A stretch of 64,000 nucleotides of DNA, taken from contig SCUS01000057.1 in assembly GCA_004297725.1 (NCBI GenBank), positions 1 to 64,000 on the forward strand, given 5' to 3'. Below, piece by piece: positions 53,952-62,212 of the stretch (position 1 is its first letter; each line of letters opens with the position of its first letter). The position numbers and the translations under genes are program-made. The notes below the pieces were generated by a model. It saw only the letters and a program-made list of their open reading frames with translations. It made no database searches and was not told where the DNA came from. Origin of the DNA: Myxococcaceae bacterium (GTDB lineage Bacteria; Myxococcota_A; Polyangia; Polyangiales; Ga0077539).

Positions 53952-54896
53952 ATGACCCATGAGCTCGTCGCCAGGAGCCCGGGCATGCGGCGGGTGCTTG
54001 AGCTTGCTGCCAGAGCGGCCGGTACTGACGCTACGGTGCTCATCAGCGGCGAGAGCGGGACTGGCAAGGAGCGGGTGGCTCGCTTCCTTCACCAGCGCTC
54101 ACGGCGCAGCAAGGGGGCCTTCGTGGGGGTCAACTGCGGTGCGCTGCCCGAGTCACTCCTGGAGAGCGAGCTGTTCGGGCACAAGAAGGGCGCCTTCACG
54201 GGCGCCGTGGCCGACAAGGCGGGACTCTTCGAGGCTTCCTCCGGCGGCACTCTCTTCCTCGACGAGATCGGTGAGACCCCGCTCGCGATGCAGGTCAAGC
54301 TGCTCCGCGCGCTCCAGGAGCACTCCGTTCGCCCGGTGGGATCGACGAAGGAGGCGCCCGTCGACGTTCGCGTTGTCGCGGCGACGAATCGCGACCTGGC
54401 CGAGCTGGTCGGGGCCGGCTCATTCCGGAAGGATCTCTATTACCGTCTTCGGGTGATCCCGCTCGAACTGCCCCCGCTGCGCGAGCGGCGAGAGGACATC
54501 CTTCCCCTCGTACGCCTCTTCATCGCGCGTACCTGCAAACAGAACTCCTGCGGCCCATGCGCTCTCTCAAGTGATGTGTTGGATGCCCTGGTCGCGTACC
54601 CCTGGCCGGGAAACATCCGTGAGCTTGAGAACGCCATCGAACGAGCGGTGGTCCTGGCCGAAGGGCAGCCGAGGATCGGTCTCGGTGACCTACCTCCAGA
54701 GATCCGGGACCCCGGCTTCGGGATCCCCGTGGCCTCGGAGGTGCCTCGCACGCTCGCGGAGGTCGAGCGTCAGCACATCATGGCGACCCTTCACCAGCTC
54801 CAAGGCAACCGCGCCGCGACGGCGCGAGCGCTCGGCATCGGCGAGAACACCCTGTGGCGAAAGCTGAAAGCGTACGGGGCTCCCGCAGCTCGTTGA
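53952..54896 (+). CDS. AAA+ sigma-54-dependent activator with Cys cluster, divergent from mer
   Basis: The 314-aa protein is almost only an AAA+ domain plus Fis-type helix-turn-helix. It has Walker A GESGTGKE (33-40), the sigma-54 contact loop GAFTGA (80-85), Walker B LFLDEIGE (101-108), [12 protein letters not shown] near 218 and a C-terminal HTH ([20 protein letters not shown]). It lacks the usual N-terminal receiver, GAF or PAS sensor. Instead Cys195-x4-Cys200-x2-Cys203 (CKQNSCGPC) is inserted in the segment before the AAA+ lid, where relatives have no such cluster. It may bind Hg(II) directly. ATG 53952 is used; ATG 53934 is an in-frame alternative. Confidence 0.85.
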   Translation: MTHELVARSPGMRRVLELAARAAGTDATVLISGESGTGKERVARFLHQRSRRSKGAFVGVNCGALPESLLESELFGHKKGAFTGAVADKAGLFEASSGGTLFLDEIGETPLAMQVKLLRALQEHSVRPVGSTKEAPVDVRVVAATNRDLAELVGAGSFRKDLYYRLRVIPLELPPLRERREDILPLVRLFIARTCKQNSCGPCALSSDVLDALVAYPWPGNIRELENAIERAVVLAEGQPRIGLGDLPPEIRDPGFGIPVASEVPRTLAEVERQHIMATLHQLQGNRAATARALGIGENTLWRKLKAYGAPAAR

Positions 54897-55043
54897 GCCT
54901 CCGGGTCTGACCTTCGCGAACGAAGGAGCGAGCGCAGTACTTCGGGCGCAACCCGGATCTCCTTTGCGGCTCGGTGCCGCCCTGTTCTCGACGGCACCGC
55001 GCACGACCGTTCTCGACGACGCCCCCGCGACAAACTCGGGTAT

Positions 55044-56396
55044 TTAGATCATGTAGCGGATATCCGAGGAGAAGGTCGGGTACGCGAAGTGCGTCGCCTT
55101 CAGCCCGTCGACGTTGATGCCGTGCGCGATCGCGAGCGCGAACACGTGGATGATCTCCGCCGCGCCGTGCCCGAGGATCGACGCCCCGAGCACCTTGCCG
55201 GTTCCGCGCTCGACCAGCACGCGCGAGCGGGCGGCCCGCTCGGCGTAGGTGCGCGTCGATCGCCATGAGGCCATGTCGCGGTCGAGCACCTCGACGTCGA
55301 GCCCGCGGGCGATCGCCGCCGCCTCGCTCTCGCCCACCGTGGCCAGCGTGGGGAGCGTGTACACGCAAGCCGACACGGCGTCGTAGCGCAGCGTCTTCGG
55401 GGCGTCCGGGTGCAGGAGGTTGTACCCCACGGTGCCGCCCTCCCAGGTCGCGACCGGGGAGAGCTGCGGCGTGCCCGGCAGCGCGTCGCCCGCGAACCAC
55501 ACCCGAGGGTTCTCACGGCTGCGCATCGAGGCGTCGAGCGAGGGGCGCCCGCGCTCCAGGGTGATGCCCGCCTTGCCGAGATCGAGCCCCTCGAAGGACG
55601 GCACCCGCCCCACGGCGTTGAGCACCGTGTCGGCCTCGAAGACGCGCTCGACCCCGCCGACCTCGGCGACCAGCGCGAGGGCGTCGCCCCGGCGCTCGAC
55701 CCGCTTCGTCGTGGCCCCGGTGACGGTCTCGATGCCGAGGCCGTCGCCCACGCGCACGAGGTCGGCGACGAGCAGCTCGTCGAACTGCGGCAGCACCCGA
55801 GGCGCGAGCTCGACCACCGTGACCTTCGTCCCGGCGCGCGCGAGCACGTGGGCGAACTCCATCGAGATGACGCCGCCGCCGAGGAACACCGCGCGCGCGG
55901 GCCGCTCGGGGAGCTCGAGAAACGCGTCGCTGGTGATCATCAGCGCCTCGCCCTCGAGGCCCAGGCTGCGAGGCTTCGAGCCCACCGCTACGACGACGTG
56001 GCGCGCGGTCACGACCGTCCCGCCGACCTCCACCGTGTCCTCCCCGACGAAGCGCGCCTGACCGCGGAGCAGGTCGATGCCGCGCGAGGTCAGCGAGCGC
56101 TCGAACTCCTGGGGGACGCCCTCCACGAAGGACGTCTTGCGCGCCATCAGCGCCGCCCAGTCGAGCGTGGCCGGTCCGGTGGCGATGCCGTGCTGCCCTG
56201 CGCGCGAGATCACGTCGAGCGCCTCCGCCGCGGCGACCAGTACCTTCTTCGGCACGCAGCCCCGCAGCGGACAGGTTCCGCCGACGTCTCGCGACTCGGC
56301 CACGGCGACGCGCCAGCCCGCAGCGCGCGCGGTGTTCGCGGCAGCGAGACCCGCGTTGCCCGCGCCGATCACCAGGAGATCATAGTGTTCTGTCAT
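55044..56396 (-). CDS. Glutathione-reductase-like flavin disulfide oxidoreductase
   Basis: The 450-aa protein has FAD motif VIGAGNAGLAAANTA (9-23), redox Cys42-x4-Cys47 (GTCPLRGCVPKK), a second nucleotide-binding FLGGGVISMEFAHVLA, WFAGDALPGTPQLSPVA and a C-terminal HFAYPTFSSDI; the usual catalytic His-Glu pair at the end is not evident. It is a class I disulfide reductase of unknown substrate (low-molecular thiol or mixed disulfide). It is downstream of the histidine kinase, with a GTAACC...CGTA promoter overlapping the kinase stop. Confidence 0.82.
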   Translation of the reverse strand: MTEHYDLLVIGAGNAGLAAANTARAAGWRVAVAESRDVGGTCPLRGCVPKKVLVAAAEALDVISRAGQHGIATGPATLDWAALMARKTSFVEGVPQEFERSLTSRGIDLLRGQARFVGEDTVEVGGTVVTARHVVVAVGSKPRSLGLEGEALMITSDAFLELPERPARAVFLGGGVISMEFAHVLARAGTKVTVVELAPRVLPQFDELLVADLVRVGDGLGIETVTGATTKRVERRGDALALVAEVGGVERVFEADTVLNAVGRVPSFEGLDLGKAGITLERGRPSLDASMRSRENPRVWFAGDALPGTPQLSPVATWEGGTVGYNLLHPDAPKTLRYDAVSACVYTLPTLATVGESEAAAIARGLDVEVLDRDMASWRSTRTYAERAARSRVLVERGTGKVLGASILGHGAAEIIHVFALAIAHGINVDGLKATHFAYPTFSSDIRYMI

Positions 56397-56451
56397 CGGT
56401 TCCTCGGCGCCTGCGGGCCGACCAGTCGGGCCGTACGGGCGCGCGCGACGC

Positions 56452-56477
56452 TACGCGCGGACCCACCCGGCGGTTAC
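56452..56477 (-). promoter_or_regulatory. SigF-like ECF promoter (CGTA type) for the disulfide reductase
   Basis: On the minus strand: GTAACC (56477-56472), 16 bases, CGTA (56455-56452), 55 bases before ATG 56396. The TAA of GTAACC is also the stop codon of the kinase gene. Confidence 0.65.
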
Positions 56478-58006
56478 TCGTCCGAACGCGCGGCCGACGG
56501 GCAGTCGCCCATCGGGAGCGTCACCGTGAACACCGTCCCGTGGGGGTCGTTCGCCCGGGCGACGATGCTCCCTCCATGGGCGCGAGCGATTCCATGGCAG
56601 ACCGAGAGGCCAAGCCCCGTCCCGACGCCCTCGGCCTTCGTGGTGAAGAAGGGCTCGAAGATGCGGCCGACGACGTCGGGCGGAATACCCGCGCCCGTGT
56701 CGCTGACCTCGATCACGACCTCGCGCCCGCGACTCCGGGCCCGAACAAGCACCAGGTTGTCTGCGGGCCGCCCCTCGGTGATCGCCTGCATGGCATTCAC
56801 CAACAGGTTGACGAAGACCTGAAGCAGCTGGCCGGAGCTGCCTTCGACCCATGGGTCGTTGGTGATGTCGAGCTCCAGCCGCGCCTTGCTCCGCAGGTCC
56901 GCGCCGGTCATCCGTACCGCGGCGGTGAGCACCGCGCGCAGCTGCACCGGCGCGCGCGCCGACAGGTCCGCCCGCGCGAACAGACGCAGGTCGCACACGA
57001 GGTCGCGGATCTGGTCGATGCTCTGGAGCGCATCCATCGAGAAGTCGGGTCCGAGCTCATCCGCCCCGACTCCCCGCGACATCAGCTCGAAGCCGAGGCG
57101 CAGGGCCGTTAAGGGCGACATGATCTCGTGCGCCATGCCCGCCGAGAGCACCCCGAGCGAGATGAGACGATCGCGGTGCATCGCGTCGCGCTCCGAGGCG
57201 AGCGTCGACTCCAGCATCGCGCGCTCCGCGGCCCAGCGAGCTCGCTGCTCGCGCAGCCACAGGATGGTCGTCGAGAGGGCGAGGACGAGCGAGAGCGCCG
57301 CGCCGGAGAGCTCGAGCCAGAGCGCCGATCGAACGCGATCGGTCGCGCGCTCTGGGGCGATCCGGGTATGGAGCATCAGTGCCTCGCCGCCGGGGTTCAC
57401 GACGGTGTCCGTTCGCAGCCAGCGCGTCGTGGTGTTCGCGGCGACGGCCTCTCCGATGAGCCGACGGCCGCGCGCGTCCTCCAGCCAGACCGCCGCGCCA
57501 TGCTCGCGCAGTGGCCCGAGGACCCGATGGTCGAGGCCGTGCAGCGTGAGCAGTACCTCCGCCACCCGACCGCGGTCGTCAGGGGCACCTCGAAGCACCA
57601 GCGCCTCCCGCTCGTCGAGGCAGAGCCGACACATGATGGCTCCGACCCCATGGTGGCGGTGCGTCACCGCCGGAGCACCCGCCCGGGCCAGGATCGCACC
57701 GTCGGGACCCTCGACGTGCCCGTGCACCCATGCTTCGACGCGGAACGCTCCGAGCTGCGCGGCGAGCCACGCATCGGCGGCCGAGGGTTCCGCGGGCATC
57801 GCGGAGAGGTTGAGCTGCGCTGCGGCGACCTCGGCGTGCTCGATCGCGGCCCGGAGGACCAGGGCCTGCCCACGCACGAGGAGCCGCTGCTGAGCGACGA
57901 ATTGCTCCTCGGCGGACGCGACCGTCTGTCGGGCCGCCACGAGCGCGAGCGCGAGCGCAAGCAGCGAACCGAGCGCGGTCGCCCTGAGAACTCCCTGGGA
58001 TCCCAT
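56474..58006 (-). CDS. Membrane sensor histidine kinase
   Basis: The 510-aa protein has two membrane helices (ALGSLLALALALVAARQTV near residue 10 and SGAALSLVLALSTTILWL near 245) flanking a periplasmic sensor that includes HRHHGVGAIMCRLCLDE, a His/Cys-rich patch suggestive of metal or heme binding. The HisKA box has MAHEIMSPLTALR (His about 293), and the ATPase has NLLVNAMQAI, DTGAGIPPD and GTGLGLSVCHGI. No response regulator is adjacent, so it is an orphan. It has a CGTA-type promoter 10 bases before the start. Confidence 0.85.
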   Translation of the reverse strand: MGSQGVLRATALGSLLALALALVAARQTVASAEEQFVAQQRLLVRGQALVLRAAIEHAEVAAAQLNLSAMPAEPSAADAWLAAQLGAFRVEAWVHGHVEGPDGAILARAGAPAVTHRHHGVGAIMCRLCLDEREALVLRGAPDDRGRVAEVLLTLHGLDHRVLGPLREHGAAVWLEDARGRRLIGEAVAANTTTRWLRTDTVVNPGGEALMLHTRIAPERATDRVRSALWLELSGAALSLVLALSTTILWLREQRARWAAERAMLESTLASERDAMHRDRLISLGVLSAGMAHEIMSPLTALRLGFELMSRGVGADELGPDFSMDALQSIDQIRDLVCDLRLFARADLSARAPVQLRAVLTAAVRMTGADLRSKARLELDITNDPWVEGSSGQLLQVFVNLLVNAMQAITEGRPADNLVLVRARSRGREVVIEVSDTGAGIPPDVVGRIFEPFFTTKAEGVGTGLGLSVCHGIARAHGGSIVARANDPHGTVFTVTLPMGDCPSAARSDE

Positions 58007-58015
58007 GGACAGCGT

Positions 58016-58040
58016 TACGCGACCGGGGCCGCGCCGTTAC
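58016..58040 (-). promoter_or_regulatory. SigF-like ECF promoter (CGTA type) for the histidine kinase
   Basis: On the minus strand: GTAACG (58040-58035), 15 bases, CGTA (58019-58016), ending 10 bases before ATG 58006. Confidence 0.6.
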
Positions 58041-58188
58041 GTCGCATCGGAGATGCGAAGAAAGCGCCGAGCGGAGGACGACCACGCTGGAATCGCTTCG
58101 GCGTCCGATGGACGGCGGTTCACGCCGCGGCTCCACGGCTCCCGTCGGTGCGTCGGGGTCGAGTCGCCACGTCTGCCGCGGCGACGCT

Positions 58189-58214
58189 GTAACGATCGTG
58201 CCTGGTCCAGCGAA
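58189..58214 (+). promoter_or_regulatory. SigF-like ECF promoter (CGAA type), distal to the flavoprotein gene
   Basis: GTAACG (58189-58194), 16 bases, CGAA (58211-58214). It is 157 bases before the flavoprotein start and behind a second, CGTA-type promoter, so the gene may be read by two sigmas. Confidence 0.7.
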
Positions 58215-58333
58215 GGGGCTCGCGTGGTCGATCGAATCCTGCGTCTGGTGAGTGACGATCCGCGTCGACGCGAATGAGCCATCGCGACGTCGTGGTGCTG
58301 TTGAACGGCAACGCTGAGTCGAGTACCGGAGGC

Positions 58334-58359
58334 GTAACCTCGAGCGCCGCGACGGCGTA
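58334..58359 (+). promoter_or_regulatory. SigF-like ECF promoter (CGTA type) for the flavoprotein
   Basis: GTAACC (58334-58339), 16 bases, CGTA (58356-58359), ending 11 bases before ATG 58371. Confidence 0.7.
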
Positions 58360-58370
58360 GCGTCGCCACC

Positions 58371-59657
58371 ATGAGCAAGGCCTATGTGGTGGTGGGCAAC
58401 GGCGTCGCGGGCGTGTCTGCAGCGCTCGCCATCCGGTCGCGCGACGCGCGCGGCACCATCGCCGTCGTGTCCGACGAGGGCGACTATTTCTTCTCCCGCA
58501 CCGCGCTGATGTACGCGTTCATGGACCGCCTCCCGCGGCGCGCCATGGAGCCCTACGAGCGGCACACCTGGCGCGAGCGCGGCGTCGAGCTCGTGCGCGC
58601 GCGGGTCGCCGACCTCGACGCCTCGCGGCATCAGCTCACGCTCCGCGACGGTCGTACGCTGCCGTACGATCGGCTGCTGCTCGCCACCGGGTCGCGCGCG
58701 CGACGCATCGAGCTCCCCGGGGTCACCGACGACCTCGCGGGCCTGGTGCACTTCGTCACACTGCAAGACCTCGACGCCTGCGAGCAGTACGCGCCCACGA
58801 CGAAGCGCGCGGTGGTGGTGGGCGGCGGGCTCATCGGCATCGAGCTCGTGGAGTCCCTACGGTTTCACGGGGTGGCGGTGACGTTCCTCGTGCGCGAGCC
58901 GTGGTACTGGCCCGCGGCGCTCAGCCGCGAGGAGGGGGAGATGACCGCGCGGGAGATGCGGCGGCACGGGGTCGACGTGCGCGAGGGCGCGGAGCTGGCC
59001 TCGGTGGCGCGCGACGCGAGCGGGCGCGTGGCCTCGGTGACCACCACCGCGGGGGAGACCATCGCGTGCGAGATGCTGGGCGTGTGCATCGGAGTGGCTC
59101 CGCAGGTGGAGTGGCTGAGGGGCGTGGCGACGCCGCCGGCGATGGGGCGCGGGGTGAAGGTCGACGCGACGATGCGCACGACGCTCGACGATGTGTGGGC
59201 CGCGGGCGACTGCGCGGAGCTCGCCGACGGGCGGGTGGAGTCGATCTGGTACAGCGCGAAGCGGCAGGGCGCGCTCGCGGGGGAGAACATGAGCGGGCGC
59301 CCGAAGGGGTATGCGTCGCCGGTGTTCTTCAATAGCGCGAAGCTCTTCGAGCTGGAGTACACGACCGTCGGCGCGCTCGCGGAGGTGGAGGACGGCGCCG
59401 AGAGCCTGTACGCGACGCACCCGACGCGGGCGCTCTCGTGGCGCATCGTGCACTCGGGCGACAAGGTGCTCGGGTTCAACGCGCTCGGCTCACGATGGGA
59501 CCACACGGTCATCACCCGATGGATCGAAGAGCAGCGCCCGGTGGACTGGGTGCGCGAGCACCTGCGACGGGCGCAGTTCGACGTCGAGCTCGGTCGCGCG
59601 CCGCTGCACGAGATGACCGCGCGGGCGCTTCCCATCGCGCGCAAGGGCGTGTCGTAG
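58371..59657 (+). CDS. NirB/rubredoxin-reductase-like FAD/NAD oxidoreductase
   Basis: The 428-aa protein has FAD motif VVVGNGVAGVSAALAIR (6-22), LPYDRLLLATGSRARR, NAD motif VVVGGGLIGIELVESLRF near 145, and DVWAAGDCAEL. It belongs to the pyridine-nucleotide oxidoreductases that feed electrons to ferredoxin-type or nitrite-reductase partners; no redox cysteine pair is seen. The FeS membrane protein next door (own promoter, 76 bases on) is a likely partner. Confidence 0.82.
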   Translation: MSKAYVVVGNGVAGVSAALAIRSRDARGTIAVVSDEGDYFFSRTALMYAFMDRLPRRAMEPYERHTWRERGVELVRARVADLDASRHQLTLRDGRTLPYDRLLLATGSRARRIELPGVTDDLAGLVHFVTLQDLDACEQYAPTTKRAVVVGGGLIGIELVESLRFHGVAVTFLVREPWYWPAALSREEGEMTAREMRRHGVDVREGAELASVARDASGRVASVTTTAGETIACEMLGVCIGVAPQVEWLRGVATPPAMGRGVKVDATMRTTLDDVWAAGDCAELADGRVESIWYSAKRQGALAGENMSGRPKGYASPVFFNSAKLFELEYTTVGALAEVEDGAESLYATHPTRALSWRIVHSGDKVLGFNALGSRWDHTVITRWIEEQRPVDWVREHLRRAQFDVELGRAPLHEMTARALPIARKGVS

Positions 59658-59668
59658 AGCGCTCGCGC

Positions 59669-59694
59669 GTAACCCCCGCCGGGGGACGGGCGTA
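59669..59694 (+). promoter_or_regulatory. SigF-like ECF promoter (CGTA type) for the FeS-membrane operon
   Basis: GTAACC (59669-59674), 16 bases, CGTA (59691-59694), 39 bases before ATG 59734. Confidence 0.7.
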
Positions 59695-59733
59695 GCCTGC
59701 GACCATGAGCAGGCACACCGTCAGGCGGTCGGA

Positions 59734-61365
59734 ATGAGGCGCGTGGGGGCGCTACAGGCCGTCGCCAACGACGTCACCAACCGGGGCGTGAGCGCATGGT
59801 TGCTCGCCGCGGTTCTGCTCGCGTTCTACCTGGGGCTGTACATCCCGGGCGAGACGGCGCGTCTGCTGACGACGCTGGGCGGGGGCGTGTGGCTGCTCGG
59901 GGTGGGCGTCGCGGCGGCGACCGCGGCGGTGCACGCGTGGTTCGCGCGGCGCGACGGAACGCTGGTGGTGCGCGACGAGGCGGTGCTCGGGGCCAAGGTG
60001 TTCGGGCTGCTGATGGCCACCGCGGGGATGTCCGCGTGGTTTGCGCGGGCGCTGGAGCCCGCGGTGCACCACGGGCGTCATCTGCTGCCGTCGCCGGGAG
60101 TGACGTGGTCGACGCCCGTGCTCGCGGCGCTGCTGGGCGTGGCGCTCGCGATGGGGGTCTACGGCGCGGTGCGGGTGCTGCGCGAGCGCGGCGACAAGGG
60201 CGCGATGCTCCGCGAGGCGACGTGGGTACTCCTGGCCGCGCAGCTCGCGACGGTCACCCTCGCGTACGGCACGCACCTCTTCGACCCCGGGAGCGCGCCC
60301 GTCGCGGGGGACCATTCGCCGCGCGCGTTTGCCTCACTGCTCTACCTCGCGCTCGACTCCAAGTGGACCCTCTACGGCCTGCTCTACACCTGCGCCGTGA
60401 GCGCTGGCGGGCTCTACATGCTCGGGCGCTACCTCCACAACCGCTACCAGGTCGCGCGCACCCTCGTGGTCATCGGCGTGCAGGCTACCTTCGGCTTCTC
60501 CGTTCCGGTACTGCTCAAGCTCTTCGCGCAGCCCCAATACTACCTCTCGTATTTCTGGCCCCTGAAGATCGACGCGTTCTACCCCGACAACATCCTGCGC
60601 GACCCGGCGCCCTTCGTGCTCTGGAGCTTCCTCGGCTCGCTGCTGCTCGTGCCCCTCCTCGGGATCTTCTTCGGCAAGCGCTGGTACTGCTCCTGGGTGT
60701 GCGGCTGCGGGGGCCTGGCCAACACCGCGGGCGAGCCCTTCCGGCACCTGTCGCAGAAGGGCGAGGCGGCGTGGCGCTTCGAGCAGGCCAGCATCTACAC
60801 GGTGCTCGGCCTCGCGATCGTCACCACGGTGCTCGTGGCCCTCTCGGCGCTGGTCGGGCCCAACAGTGCGCTCAACGGGGTGTGGTGGTCGGGCACGGGC
60901 GCCGTGAGCCAGTGGCGCGTGGATGGCGGCCTCCATAGCGACGCCATTGTTACCGTGGCGAGTAAAGCCCGGTACTACTACGGACTCATCGTGGTGGCGG
61001 TGCTCTCCGGAGCCATCGGCGTGGGGCTCTACCCGCTGGGGGGGACGCGCCAGTGGTGCCGCAACTTCTGCCCGATGGCGGCGTTGTTGGGGCTGATCCA
61101 GAAGGTCGGGCGCTACCGCATCCGGGTGAAGGAGGACATGTGCATCTCCTGCGGCCTCTGCACGCAGTACTGCGAGATGGGCATCGACGTGCGGGCGTAC
61201 GCGCAGTCCAACGAGACCTTCGTGCGGGCGAGCTGCGTGGGCTGCGGCATGTGCGCGGAGGTCTGCCCCCGCGGGGTGCTCTCGCTGGAGCAGCGCTGGC
61301 CCGGCCGCGCGGCACAGAGGGCGAAGCCCGCCGCGGGGCTGGTGCAGCTTCGGCTGCGGAAGTGA
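59734..61365 (+). CDS. Polytopic membrane protein with ferredoxin-like 4Fe-4S domain (NapH/NosR/PceC-like)
   Basis: The 543-aa protein has about eight membrane helices, a cytoplasm-facing Cys set (WYCSWVCGCGG near residue 320 and WCRNFCPMAALLG near 443) and a C-terminal 2[4Fe-4S] ferredoxin domain (CISCGLCTQYCEMGI and CVGCGMCAEVCPRG). This layout is that of NapH, CcoG and NosR/RdhC relatives, which move electrons across the membrane. It probably receives electrons from the flavoprotein upstream. It is in an operon with DUF547, GT2 and a second glycosyltransferase. Confidence 0.85.
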   Translation: MRRVGALQAVANDVTNRGVSAWLLAAVLLAFYLGLYIPGETARLLTTLGGGVWLLGVGVAAATAAVHAWFARRDGTLVVRDEAVLGAKVFGLLMATAGMSAWFARALEPAVHHGRHLLPSPGVTWSTPVLAALLGVALAMGVYGAVRVLRERGDKGAMLREATWVLLAAQLATVTLAYGTHLFDPGSAPVAGDHSPRAFASLLYLALDSKWTLYGLLYTCAVSAGGLYMLGRYLHNRYQVARTLVVIGVQATFGFSVPVLLKLFAQPQYYLSYFWPLKIDAFYPDNILRDPAPFVLWSFLGSLLLVPLLGIFFGKRWYCSWVCGCGGLANTAGEPFRHLSQKGEAAWRFEQASIYTVLGLAIVTTVLVALSALVGPNSALNGVWWSGTGAVSQWRVDGGLHSDAIVTVASKARYYYGLIVVAVLSGAIGVGLYPLGGTRQWCRNFCPMAALLGLIQKVGRYRIRVKEDMCISCGLCTQYCEMGIDVRAYAQSNETFVRASCVGCGMCAEVCPRGVLSLEQRWPGRAAQRAKPAAGLVQLRLRK

Positions 61366-61396
61366 CGCGCGGCGCGCGGCCGCGTCGGAGGCGACG

Positions 61397-62212
61397 ATGA
61401 AGCAGCAAGCGACCGCGGCGACGGTGTGCCTGGCGGCGAGCATGGTGTCCGCGGTGGCGGGCGCGCAGGTGGCCGACGCGCCCCTGACGACGGCCAACGT
61501 GTGGACGCGCTACGGCGCGCTGCTGCGGGCGGTGGTGCGCCGAGGGGGCGTCGACTATGCCGGGGTGCGCGAGCGCCTGGGCGAGCTGCGGTTGATTCAC
61601 GCGTGGCTGGGCGAGCACGGCCCGACGGCGACGCCCGCGGCGTTCGCGAGCGCCAACGCGCGCAAGGCGTACTGGCTCAACGCCTACAACGCGACGGTGC
61701 TGCTGGGCGTGGCGGAGGCGCCCGCGACGATGCGCAACGTGATGACCTACCTGCCCGACGGGGGCTTCTTCCGCGCGCGGCACTGGCGCCTCGACGGGCG
61801 CGAGCTGACCCTCGACGCGGTGGAGAACCGCGAGGTGCGGCCGGTGTTTCGCGACCCGCGGGTGCACATGGCGCTCAACTGCGGCGCGCGGTCGTGCCCG
61901 CCTCTTTACGACGGCGCGTATGTGCCCGGGGCGCTCGACAGGCAGCTCGACGCGTTGGCGCGGGGGTACGTGAACGCGGCGAGCAACGTGGCGGTCGACG
62001 AGGCGGCGCGCGCGGTGCGGGTCGCGCAGATCTTCGAGTGGTTTCGCGACGACTTCGCGGGGGCCGGGGGCGTCGTGGCGTGGCTGCGCAGCTACGCGGC
62101 GCCGACGCTGCGCGCGGCCCTGGAGGCGGCGTGCGGCGCCGACGCAGGGGCGTGCACCGTGAGGTATCGACGGTATGACTGGTCGCTAAACAGCGCGACG
62201 CCGACGCCATGA
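61397..62212 (+). CDS. DUF547 protein, exported
   Basis: The 271-aa protein has a signal peptide (TVCLAASMVSAVAGAQ), then DUF547 marks: GGVDYAGVRERLGEL, KAYWLNAYNATVLLGV, LTLDAVENREVRPVF, HMALNCGARSCPPLYDGAY and RVAQIFEWFRDDF. It is a paralogue of the protein at 26516, with a signal peptide instead of a membrane anchor. It overlaps the glycosyltransferase gene by 4 bp. Confidence 0.82.
   Translation: MKQQATAATVCLAASMVSAVAGAQVADAPLTTANVWTRYGALLRAVVRRGGVDYAGVRERLGELRLIHAWLGEHGPTATPAAFASANARKAYWLNAYNATVLLGVAEAPATMRNVMTYLPDGGFFRARHWRLDGRELTLDAVENREVRPVFRDPRVHMALNCGARSCPPLYDGAYVPGALDRQLDALARGYVNAASNVAVDEAARAVRVAQIFEWFRDDFAGAGGVVAWLRSYAAPTLRAALEAACGADAGACTVRYRRYDWSLNSATPTP

Larger units (their letters stand above)
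58007..58370. other. 364-base gap between kinase and flavoprotein genes
   Basis: It holds three GTAAC-type promoters: one for the kinase and two in the plus direction at 58189 and 58334. The only small frame I would mention is ATG 58274-58360 (28 codons, SHRDVVVLLNGNAESST), which could be a leader peptide but has no other support. Confidence 0.5.
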
